This document shows, one piece after another, positions 26,059-34,413 of a stretch of DNA of 64,000 nt. The position numbers were made by a program, and so were the translations under genes. The stretch comes from JBDXHU01 sp039989475. GTDB lineage: Bacteria > Pseudomonadota > Gammaproteobacteria > Pseudomonadales > Halieaceae. The notes under the pieces were generated by a model. The model was not told where the DNA came from. It saw only the letters and a program-made list of their open reading frames with translations, and ran no database searches. Numbering within the stretch: the stretch's first letter is position 1; each line of letters starts with the position of its first letter. Location: the NCBI GenBank assembly GCA_039989475.1, contig JBDXHU010000005.1:186001-250000 (forward strand). The letters run 5' to 3'.

Positions 26059-28461
26059 CTAAAAGCGGTAGGCGGCCTGGATGGCGACCGTGCGAGGCCG
26101 CGCCATATAGCCGGAGTAGGCAGGTGCTCCAAGGCTTCCAGACAAGGGCGTGTCGACCGAGAAGGTATTGATATCTTCGTCGGTCAGGTTCTTGCCTACC
26201 ACTGCGAGGGTCCAGGAAGCTGTTTCCAGGGCCACTCGTGCGTTGACCTTGGTATAAGAGCCCTGCTCAAGATCGTCGTTGAGGGTTACTTCAACATATT
26301 GATCGTCGACCCAGTTTACGTCCACATTGGCACGAAGGTCTATGGCAGAGGTCACGCTGGTGACATATTCCAGCGACGTGCTGGCGGACCACTCGGGGCT
26401 GAAAACGTTCGTTTCACCGGAATAGTCACACAATTCCTGGCCCGTCAGCAGGGTTGTTATGGAGGAACAGGTGCCATCCTTGTAGCTGTCGAACTCAAAA
26501 TCAAGGTAGGCGGCTGCAAATGTCCAGGTCAGGCCATCAGTAAGAAGCCAGCGCCCGTCGACCTCGACCCCCTGGGAGGTCGCTTCGGCCGCATTGCCCA
26601 CGGCGAAGCCGAGTGTGCCATCGAACTGGCTGACCTGCAGATCATCGTATTCGCTGCGGAATAGGGAAATATTCAGGTCGAGGCGATTGTCCAGCAGACG
26701 ACTCTTGGCACCGATCTCGTAGGCCAGTACGGTCTCGTCGTCATACTCTAAGTTTGCGGCCCGGTTGCCCCTGGCATCAAATCCACCGGCCTTGAAGCCC
26801 GTTGACACCGAGGCATACAGCATCGTCTCTTCGGTGACGTCCCATTCGAAGATACCCGTGGGGGTGAACGAGTCCTCACCGCGCTTTTCGTTCAAGTCGT
26901 GGATGGGAAAAGCGCCATTGGTCGCTTCGCCCAGGTTGGCAAAATCCACACCGAACACGGCGCTACCGGTTGCCGCCTGTACGATGTCCAGCTCGTTGGT
27001 CAGTGTGTTGAAGACGTCCAGGCGGCGGCGCGCGGTTTTCTGCTCATCGGTATAACGAGCGCCGAGGGTAAGGCGCGTAACGTCGCTGATGTTCCAGGTG
27101 GCCTGGGCAAAAACCGCCCAGGTTTCACTGTCGCCTTTATAGCGCCGCTCATTGCGCAGGTTACTCAGAACGCCGAGCGCGCTGAGACTGGGGTCACCGG
27201 TGGCGTCACCAAGAACGCCCAGCGCCGACCAGAGGCTCTCGCCGTCAACCCTGAAATCCGAGCGATACTTCAGATCCCAATCCTGGTAGTAAGCGCCAGC
27301 GATCCAGTCGATGGTCTGTCCACCGGGAGAGGTCAGCCGAATCTCCTGGCTGAACTGGTCGTAATCCTCGCCGGCTTTGGATGTATAAGCATCAATTCCG
27401 GTGAGGTCATTGTTAAGCTTGAGATCCTGATCGTATTCGACATAACCGGTGACACTGGTCAGTGTGAACTGGTCGAACTCCCAGTTGACGGTGAGCGTTG
27501 CGTTGTCCACGTCGGTATCGACGTGCTCGTTCAGGTTGCTGCCGCGTTTGAAATTCTGGCGTCCATCGTCGCTACCGACGTCCTGTCCGACCAGGCCGCC
27601 AACCGTTTCAGCAATCTGCGGGTAGGTGAGGCCAAAAAATCCGCTTGTGGCGTCCGGGTTGGTATAGGTGAAGAGGATTTCTTCAGGGCGGCCATCGAGA
27701 TCGTACTGGCTCTGCTCAACTTTCAGCGTGGCATCGGCCCGCTCTCCCATGTCCCATGCAAGCACACCTCGCCAGGCGAATTCGTCGCGCGCGGGATCAT
27801 CGTCACCTGTGAGAAGGTTATCCATGTAGCCATCTTCTTCCAGGTAGCGCAGCGCCAGGCGGCCGCGCAGCTTGTCAGAAATCGGGCCGCTGATCACGCC
27901 CTCGACACGCTTGGCTTCATATTCGAACTCGTACTCGGCCAGGACGTTGGCCTCGAACTCATCAGAGGGCTTGTTGGTCACCATCGACAAGGCGCCGGCG
28001 ATGCTGTTTTTGCCAAAAAGCACATTCTGTGGGCCACGCAGAACTTCTATCCGTGACAAATCCATGAAGGGCGCGCCTGCCAGGGGCGAACGCCCCATGG
28101 CAATGTCGTCGACATAGGTCACCACGGATTGCTCGAAGCCCTGGTTGATCCCCGAGCTGATACCGCGGATCACCAGGTAGTTGGACAGCGGAGTTTCCGC
28201 CTTGTTGAAGTTCGGAACGTAACCGCTGAGGTCAGACAGGTCCATGATGCCCGCTTCGGTCATCTTGTCGCCGCTGATGGCGCTAACGGACAGGGGCACA
28301 TCGCTCAGCGATTGGGCGCGTTTCTGGGCGGTGACCACAACTTCTTCAAGTTGCGGCGCTTGCTGGGCGTAAGCATTGATGTTGATTGCGCAGGCCAAGG
28401 CTGTGAAAGCAAGGGGGGCTACTCGGGGCCTGACCGCAAGCATGGGTTGCAGCTTGTTCAT
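26059..28461 (-). CDS. TonB-dependent outer-membrane receptor
   Basis: 800 residues. Signal peptide MNKLQPMLAVRPRVAPLAFT...AYAQ, TonB box EEVVVTAQKR just after it, plug domain (IMDLSDLSGYVPNFNKAETP; IEVLRGPQNVLFGKNSIAGA) and a 22-strand barrel ending in a terminal phenylalanine (AIQAAYRF). Without an adjacent siderophore system and next to oxidoreductases and an AraC regulator, an organic substrate taken up for catabolism is more likely than iron; this is inference. Many Halieaceae/sphingomonad-like degraders carry such receptors. Confidence 0.93.
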   Translation of the reverse strand: MNKLQPMLAVRPRVAPLAFTALACAININAYAQQAPQLEEVVVTAQKRAQSLSDVPLSVSAISGDKMTEAGIMDLSDLSGYVPNFNKAETPLSNYLVIRGISSGINQGFEQSVVTYVDDIAMGRSPLAGAPFMDLSRIEVLRGPQNVLFGKNSIAGALSMVTNKPSDEFEANVLAEYEFEYEAKRVEGVISGPISDKLRGRLALRYLEEDGYMDNLLTGDDDPARDEFAWRGVLAWDMGERADATLKVEQSQYDLDGRPEEILFTYTNPDATSGFFGLTYPQIAETVGGLVGQDVGSDDGRQNFKRGSNLNEHVDTDVDNATLTVNWEFDQFTLTSVTGYVEYDQDLKLNNDLTGIDAYTSKAGEDYDQFSQEIRLTSPGGQTIDWIAGAYYQDWDLKYRSDFRVDGESLWSALGVLGDATGDPSLSALGVLSNLRNERRYKGDSETWAVFAQATWNISDVTRLTLGARYTDEQKTARRRLDVFNTLTNELDIVQAATGSAVFGVDFANLGEATNGAFPIHDLNEKRGEDSFTPTGIFEWDVTEETMLYASVSTGFKAGGFDARGNRAANLEYDDETVLAYEIGAKSRLLDNRLDLNISLFRSEYDDLQVSQFDGTLGFAVGNAAEATSQGVEVDGRWLLTDGLTWTFAAAYLDFEFDSYKDGTCSSITTLLTGQELCDYSGETNVFSPEWSASTSLEYVTSVTSAIDLRANVDVNWVDDQYVEVTLNDDLEQGSYTKVNARVALETASWTLAVVGKNLTDEDINTFSVDTPLSGSLGAPAYSGYMARPRTVAIQAAYRF

Positions 28462-28629
28462 TGTTATGTCCTGTGTGCGGGTGATTTCTGTGAATCTGGC
28501 AGGGCAGTTTATCGCCAGATATCAGCCCGGCTGATAGGCAATCAGGACAACCATGGATGAATTGCGGCCACCGGTCGGGACGGGTGGCCTGGGGTAGTGC
28601 CAGGGATTAGCACAGACCTGTACCTGTAA

Positions 28630-28652
28630 CTGGGACGCTTTGTTGGTCCCAG
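28630..28652 (-). terminator. Hairpin after the alcohol dehydrogenase gene
   Basis: Perfect 7-base arms CTGGGAC/GTCCCAG with a 9-base loop, 6 bases past the stop codon of the dehydrogenase. No T-run. A second GGCCACC/GGTGGCC hairpin occurs further downstream near 28565-28590, before the receptor gene. Confidence 0.35.
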
Positions 28653-28657
28653 CGGCG

Positions 28658-29689
28658 CTAAAAATCGATTCCGGGCTCGATAAGCACCTTGCAATGATCG
28701 TTGGGCTTCATTAACTCCGCAAAAACTTGCGGAGTTTCATCGAGGCCAACCGACTGGGTGATAAGCTTGTCTGTGGAAACCCTGCCGGCGCTGATCATGC
28801 GCACGATAAAATCGAAATCCGGCAACTCGTAACCGAAAGAAAAGGTCATGCGGACCTTTTTCTGCGCTGCGGCCAGTGAACTGATTGGTTCCTCTTGCAT
28901 CGACGCCCCCAGCACCACAATATGGGCTCCAGCAGGTGCCATTTCGACCAGGCCCTTCAGCATGGGCCTGCCCACGCACTCCACGATGGCATCCGGGGTC
29001 TGCCCGGTAGCTTCGAGGAAGGCCTGCACAGGGTCCGGGTTTTCTTTTGCGTTAATAGTCATGGTTGCACCGACTGCTTTGGCGCGCTCCAGCCGTGAGT
29101 TCTCCAGGTCGGAGATACCGATATTCTCAGCGCCAAAAAAGCGTGCCCACTTGGCCACGGCTATGCCGATGATGCCCGCGCCGATTACCAGCACATTGCC
29201 CCCCATGGGGAGTTTGCAGTCCTTGATCGCGGTCAGGCCCACTGCCAGGGGTTCTACCAGCGCAGCCTGGCGGTCATCTATGTCTTCGGGAATCTTGATC
29301 GTGAGGGCAGAGTGGGTCAGTACGTATTCCGCATAAGCACCATCGCGAGTGAACCCGATCGATTCAAGCTTCTCGCACTGCTCTGGTTGGCCACGTTCAC
29401 AGGCCGGGCATTGTCCACAGAGCATGGCGCCCAGTGCTATGACTCGATCGCCGACTTTCCAGTCGCCTATCGCACCGTCTCCAATCGCTTCTACGGACCC
29501 TGAAAATTCGTGGCCGAAAACGATGTTCTCTTCTGTCAGCGATGTCTTGTAGGCATGCAGGTCAGAGCCGCAGATACCACAGGCAGACACCTTGAGCAGC
29601 AGTTGTCCCGGACCTGGAACCGGCACTGCCAGCTCGCGCAGGGCCAGAGGTTTGTCAGAACCCTCAAAAACGATCGCTTTCATATTCAT
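28658..29689 (-). CDS. Zinc-dependent alcohol dehydrogenase (MDR superfamily)
   Basis: 343 residues. Catalytic zinc site CGICGSDLHAYK and GHEFSGSVEAIGDGA; structural zinc lobe CGQCPACERGQPEQC with all four cysteines; NAD-binding VLVIGAGIIGIAVAKWARF. An AAGGAG site stands nine bases before the ATG. The family includes threonine dehydrogenase, sorbitol dehydrogenase and butanediol dehydrogenase; the substrate cannot be chosen from sequence. First gene of the minus-strand catabolic group that includes the receptor, SDR and ThDP enzyme. Confidence 0.92.
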   Translation of the reverse strand: MNMKAIVFEGSDKPLALRELAVPVPGPGQLLLKVSACGICGSDLHAYKTSLTEENIVFGHEFSGSVEAIGDGAIGDWKVGDRVIALGAMLCGQCPACERGQPEQCEKLESIGFTRDGAYAEYVLTHSALTIKIPEDIDDRQAALVEPLAVGLTAIKDCKLPMGGNVLVIGAGIIGIAVAKWARFFGAENIGISDLENSRLERAKAVGATMTINAKENPDPVQAFLEATGQTPDAIVECVGRPMLKGLVEMAPAGAHIVVLGASMQEEPISSLAAAQKKVRMTFSFGYELPDFDFIVRMISAGRVSTDKLITQSVGLDETPQVFAELMKPNDHCKVLIEPGIDF

Positions 29690-29763
29690 GCTGCTGGACT
29701 CCTTGATATCCGATTATTGAACCGACGTTAGCATAGTATAAGCGGGCACGCGCGGCATTGTGC

Positions 29764-31734
29764 TTATCCGAGGTCAGTCTGGGCTCCGCCCTGGTGGGGT
29801 TCCCTCGCAGTGGCCAGAATAATCAACTGGTCACCGCGCTCGATTTGCCAACGCTTGGTACGATCGGGATTTAATTCTGGTTCATTATCTGCAGGCAGCA
29901 ATCCCAATGCGATTTCACCCCGACCCCGGGCGGCCATGGCCAGCTCATCGAAACCTACCGGCTCTGCATAGTCGTCCGGTGACAGCTTTTTCAGTTCAAT
30001 CTGTGGGCCGCCGACCCGCGACAACTCGGCAAAGAGGCTGGCCAACTCCCGGCGCAGCGCAATCTGTGACAAGAGAAAACTGATAATCTGGGGGCTGACG
30101 AGCACGTCATCGCGTTCAGTATCAAACAGGAAAGAGTTCTCCTGCTCCCGCAATTCTACAAATACACCGGGGCGCTGCTCCTGTGCCGCGAGAATTTCCT
30201 GCAGCGAGAGATAAGCGGTAATGGTTGCGGCGTCGGCATGCGCCTCGTTACCCATTCTGGCCCGCGCCAGGATAATAATGTGGTCGTACTGCCCTGGCTC
30301 CAGCTCGGCCAGTATAACGGGATCGAGAAAGTTCGCCTGGACCTGCCTGAAACTGTTTTCCGGGAGATCGCCGTACCTGGCAAGTGCTTCCTCCCTGTCT
30401 TCCAGCGGTGTTAAGCCAATCACATCGATGCGCCCGCTGTCCTGGGAGAGCTCGCGCAGTAGCGCCGGCACCTTTCTGCTCCAGCCGAGAATGAGAATCC
30501 TGCGGCTTTCTGTCATAGCGGCAGGCGGGACCTTCGATACGTCTTGCGGGGCCGGCAAAGAGCGGCTCCAGTCCGCTTCGGTACAGTCGGCGTAACTGGC
30601 GGCAATAAACACCACCATGTCGCCCGGGTTCACAACCGTGCCGGCATCCGGGTTCAGCACAGGTCGGCTCTCGCCCGCCGGAATCAGGCCGATGGGTACC
30701 GCTCGGGAGTACGCTGCCAGGACCTCTGCAAACTCCTTGGCGGCGTCTGTTTTCAGGTGCGAAACATAAAGGGTGTTGCCCTCATTGATGCTGAGCAGTT
30801 GCGAAAAAACGGACCACAATCCGGGTTGGCGCACACTTCGTGCGATCAGGCGTGAGGCGATCTGGTCGACTGCCAGTATTTCCGTGTCGCCGCCATAGGC
30901 CCGCTTCGCCACCGAAGTGCGGTTTACATCGTAGAGCGCAGCGACGGCCAGCGGTCGCGAATTTTCGACAGCTCTTGTGTGCCGTGAGATCGACAGCAAT
31001 GTCTTAAGGGTGTCGGCATCGGCGACCCCGGGTGAACGACTGCTGAAATCTTCGCCGGGAAGAATAATCGCGGCTGCGTCATCAAAAGACACCCGCTCGA
31101 GATGGTCGAACTTGAGCGGTGAGCCTTTGCGGAGCAGCACTTGCCGGTCATCCCAGAGCTCTCCCATTTGTTCCTTGAAATTATTAATAAAAGATCGATC
31201 GACCGCTTCATCCATCACCACGATGTACAACTCCTTGGTATCGCGGGCTTGCAGAAATCGTGTCAATCGACCCCGGGTGCGCAACATTTCGCGCGCGATA
31301 GTGGGTGTGCGATGGGTATAGCCCAGGATCAGTACGTGATTTTTCAGATGCAGGGGGCGAATCCCTGATTCAATCCGTTCAATCAACTCGTTCATCCACT
31401 GGGTCAGGATGGCAATGAGCAAGCCCAGGAAAAGTAAGTAACCGAGTACCGTTACCATGGTGGATACGCTGCGGCCTACCACGCCCTCGTCATCTCCCAG
31501 GTAGCCCGGGTCGGTCAGTCGCAGAAAAGCCCACCAGACTGAGTCGCTGAGGTTTTTGAAGTTGGGGTCGAACTGCCACACCAACAGCCCGCCGACCAGG
31601 GCCACAGCAATTACGACAAGTGCGGCAAAGATCAGGCGGTAGTGCAATCCACGCAACAGCAGGCGATCAAAAGCCAGCCGCAATCCGTCGAGCCTTGATA
31701 TTCCCCTGGGCCGGACTGCTCGGGTGTCTTTCAT
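29764..31734 (-). CDS. CASTOR/POLLUX-type ion channel, paralogue A
   Basis: 656 residues. Two membrane helices (about 34-53 and 91-112) flank a pore loop WWAFLRLTDPGYLGDD (residues 67-82), followed by two tandem Rossmann/RCK-type cytoplasmic domains beginning KNHVLILGYTHR (131) and RRILILGWSRKV (about 409). This is the layout of the plant CASTOR/POLLUX (DMI1) channels and their bacterial relatives. The filter DPGYL differs from the TVGYG of potassium channels, so ion selectivity is open. An AAGGA site precedes the ATG. Divergent from the MscS gene, 146 bases apart; a paralogue lies just beyond it. Confidence 0.85.
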   Translation of the reverse strand: MKDTRAVRPRGISRLDGLRLAFDRLLLRGLHYRLIFAALVVIAVALVGGLLVWQFDPNFKNLSDSVWWAFLRLTDPGYLGDDEGVVGRSVSTMVTVLGYLLFLGLLIAILTQWMNELIERIESGIRPLHLKNHVLILGYTHRTPTIAREMLRTRGRLTRFLQARDTKELYIVVMDEAVDRSFINNFKEQMGELWDDRQVLLRKGSPLKFDHLERVSFDDAAAIILPGEDFSSRSPGVADADTLKTLLSISRHTRAVENSRPLAVAALYDVNRTSVAKRAYGGDTEILAVDQIASRLIARSVRQPGLWSVFSQLLSINEGNTLYVSHLKTDAAKEFAEVLAAYSRAVPIGLIPAGESRPVLNPDAGTVVNPGDMVVFIAASYADCTEADWSRSLPAPQDVSKVPPAAMTESRRILILGWSRKVPALLRELSQDSGRIDVIGLTPLEDREEALARYGDLPENSFRQVQANFLDPVILAELEPGQYDHIIILARARMGNEAHADAATITAYLSLQEILAAQEQRPGVFVELREQENSFLFDTERDDVLVSPQIISFLLSQIALRRELASLFAELSRVGGPQIELKKLSPDDYAEPVGFDELAMAARGRGEIALGLLPADNEPELNPDRTKRWQIERGDQLIILATAREPHQGGAQTDLG

Positions 31735-31880
31735 GGCAATGCATCCTTATCGACCAGTACGAGTGTATTCTGGCCCAGATTTGCACCCACATCTACAACA
31801 GTATCGATACCTTGAAATATTCGGTGGATGCCAACTCTGGTGTAGACTATTCGCAGGCAAATACAGGAGATATCTGCTCC

Positions 31881-34385
31881 ATGCACAACGTCCTGAAACA
31901 CTTCAAGAATCTGGCACTTGCACACATGCTAGCGGCCTGCGTTGCGAATGCGCAGGCCACCAACTATAACGATCAGCCGCTGCGACCGCTGGACACGTCC
32001 AGCCCCCGGGCGACAATCGAGGGATTTCTCGAGCACGCTGAATCTGGCCATGAGGCTCAGCAAACAGGAGATGCCAACACCCTGCAAGTAGCCTTTGATC
32101 TTACCAGGGAGGCCTTGGACTTCTCTCAGACGGCCGGCGGCCAGCGCTGGGCCGAGCAGATCCATCGTGTCGTGTTGCTCAAGGAGGTACTGGATCGACT
32201 TCCCCCGGAATATATCGAACAAGCTCCCGGAGCGGCAGATACCCAGCGGCTGCAAAAGGGCAGCTGGCAGATCCCCAATACCCGTATCAAGCTGCTACGC
32301 CAGGATTCCGGTATTCGCGCGGGTGAGTGGCTGTTTTCCGCGGATACAGTCGCCAAGCTGCATCACTACTTTCGGCGCAGCAAGCACCTGCCGATTCTCT
32401 CAGGCAGTACCGAGGGACTCTACGCTACCATGATAGAAAACCAGGTTTCGGCCAGGGTCGCGACCCGGGTGCGCAGTCAGCTCAGACCCGTGGAGGCCTT
32501 AAGTCCACGCGCTGTTGTAGACCAATTCCTGTTCCATGTGAACAATGCCTATGACCTGGTGCGCGAGGTCGACGAAGCTATTGAGGCAGACCCACCGTTA
32601 ATGTCCGAGGAGCAGGCCATCGAGGCCGCCGAGTCAGCCACGCTCAGTATGAGTCGCGCGATGGAGTTGATCGACCTTAGCAACGTGGCGGCAAGGGTCC
32701 GTGTGGACGTGGGGCTGGAAGTCGCCTTGATGTTGAAGGAGGTTCTCGACCGCTCGCCCCTGCCACCGATTGCCTCCATTCCCGGTGAGCAGGCGGCTTT
32801 GCTGGCCGGGGGGACAGAAGGATTACGGTGGTTGTTTCCCCACACCGGTATTGAAATCACTCGCCTGAACAAGGGTCAGGAGCCCGAGCAATATCGATTC
32901 AGTGCCTATACGGTGGGCAATATTATCGACTTTTATACCAAGGTAGAGGAGCTGCCTTACCGGGGCGAAACCAGTCGTTACAAGGGCGAGGAAAACGTCA
33001 ATCAAGAAGATTATCTCGCCGCCCAGGTTTCGCCGGGTTTCTATGATCGTTACATCACTACCCCGGGAACGCTGGTTCCGTCGCTGTCTGCCCTGTGGCC
33101 GTTGGTCGATAGCCTGCCGGAGCTAAGCCATGAAACCTATATGGGCCAGACTTACTGGCAGTGGGCGGCTCTGGCACTGAGCATCGTCTTCCTGCTGGTG
33201 GCCTATTGGTTGCTGCGGAAACTGTCGATGCATGTGGAGTCCAGGTTAGGCGAAGATTTGTTGAGGTGGTTGAAAGTCGTTCCGCCCCTGATCCTGGCTT
33301 TACTGGTAACGCTAGCGGCCGATTTTCTTGAATACGAGGTCAACCTCACGGCCTGGGTCAATATCTATATGCTTGCCGCAGCCACCGCGGTCACCTACTT
33401 CCTGGTTTCCCTGGCCATATACAGATTGGCACCAGCACTACTCGCTACACTGTTTGCAGACCTGAGAGCCGTCGATGAAAGGTTTGAGAATATTGTCCAG
33501 GCGACCGGAACGGGACTGGGTTTTGTAATTGCAGTTGTAGTTTTTGTCTATGGTATTAGGGATCTTGGCTTCGACGTTTTACCGCTTATGGCCGGTCTGG
33601 GAGTCGGCGGCCTGGCCGTCGCCCTGGCGATCAGGCCGACGCTGGAGAACATCATCGGCGGGGTGATTCTCTACGCGGACCGGCCAGTCCATGTCGGAGA
33701 CTACTGCACCTTCGGGGACCAGAGTGGCGTGGTCGAGCGAATCGGCGTCCGCTCGACGCGTATTCGCGCCCGCAACCGCACATTGATAACCATACCCAAC
33801 GGGGCGTTTGTCGACATGCAGATCACCAACTGGGCGGCCTGCGAAACCATGCAGATCAAAACCATAATCGGGGTCCGCTACGAAACAACGTCAGAGCAGT
33901 TGCGCTGGCTCCTGGCCCGTATGCGAAAAATTTGCCTGGCCCATCCAAAAATCGAGACCAACACCCTGCGTATTCGATTTGCCGGCTTCGGCGCCTCTTC
34001 ACTGGATATCGCGGTACGGGTGTATGTGCGTACAACCGATTGGAATGAGTATTTTGCTGTGCAGGAAGACCTGTGGTTGCGTTTTATGGACGCTATCGCT
34101 GAGGGCGGGAGTTCTATTGCCTTCCCATCGACCACGGTGTACATGGGCGAAGACAGCGGTCTGGACAGCGAGGCGTCCGCGCGGGCCGAGACGGAAGTTG
34201 CTGCCTGGCGTGAATCCGAACAATTACCCTTCCCGCTGACGCCAGAGAAACTGGCGAACGAAGTAGTGGACACCCTGGATTACCCCCCCAAAGGGGCGGG
34301 CGGTAGAGACCACAAACATCCCAAGGGAGCCCAGCCGTCTCCGCCAGCGCGAGACCCCTCGGTTCCCCCGGGGCATTTCGAATGA
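31881..34385 (+). CDS. Large MscS-family mechanosensitive channel with duplicated periplasmic module
   Basis: 834 residues from the ATG at 31881 (AGGAGA ten bases upstream); a longer open frame runs back into the neighbouring gene and is discarded. Signal peptide residues 1-26. A periplasmic part has two similar modules, about 41-173 and 208-361, each starting SPRA and containing a LKEVLDR helix and an F-SA-TV strand. Then about four membrane helices (428-446, 465-483, 493-515, 545-560) and the MscS pore and beta domain: GLGVGGLAVALAIRPTLENI, then DYCTFGDQSGVVERIGVRST and ITIPNGAFVDMQITNW. Lies between two CASTOR/POLLUX paralogues and converges with the second at 28 bases. Confidence 0.9.
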   Translation: MHNVLKHFKNLALAHMLAACVANAQATNYNDQPLRPLDTSSPRATIEGFLEHAESGHEAQQTGDANTLQVAFDLTREALDFSQTAGGQRWAEQIHRVVLLKEVLDRLPPEYIEQAPGAADTQRLQKGSWQIPNTRIKLLRQDSGIRAGEWLFSADTVAKLHHYFRRSKHLPILSGSTEGLYATMIENQVSARVATRVRSQLRPVEALSPRAVVDQFLFHVNNAYDLVREVDEAIEADPPLMSEEQAIEAAESATLSMSRAMELIDLSNVAARVRVDVGLEVALMLKEVLDRSPLPPIASIPGEQAALLAGGTEGLRWLFPHTGIEITRLNKGQEPEQYRFSAYTVGNIIDFYTKVEELPYRGETSRYKGEENVNQEDYLAAQVSPGFYDRYITTPGTLVPSLSALWPLVDSLPELSHETYMGQTYWQWAALALSIVFLLVAYWLLRKLSMHVESRLGEDLLRWLKVVPPLILALLVTLAADFLEYEVNLTAWVNIYMLAAATAVTYFLVSLAIYRLAPALLATLFADLRAVDERFENIVQATGTGLGFVIAVVVFVYGIRDLGFDVLPLMAGLGVGGLAVALAIRPTLENIIGGVILYADRPVHVGDYCTFGDQSGVVERIGVRSTRIRARNRTLITIPNGAFVDMQITNWAACETMQIKTIIGVRYETTSEQLRWLLARMRKICLAHPKIETNTLRIRFAGFGASSLDIAVRVYVRTTDWNEYFAVQEDLWLRFMDAIAEGGSSIAFPSTTVYMGEDSGLDSEASARAETEVAAWRESEQLPFPLTPEKLANEVVDTLDYPPKGAGGRDHKHPKGAQPSPPARDPSVPPGHFE

Positions 34386-34413
34386 CTTGGCTTAACCGCT
34401 GCGCGGCATCGTT

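Noticed and set aside
26899..28056. 385-codon plus-strand open frame opposite the TonB-receptor gene
   Set aside because: Antisense shadow of the receptor, composition-driven, with no recognisable motif.
31620..31880. Upstream extension of the MscS reading frame
   Set aside because: It overlaps the start of the divergent channel gene; the ATG at 31881 has a ribosome site and a signal peptide directly after it.
32530..32544. TGTTCCATGTGAACA, resembling a parS site inside the MscS gene
   Set aside because: The arms are one base shorter and the CACGTG core is broken, so ParB binding is not expected.
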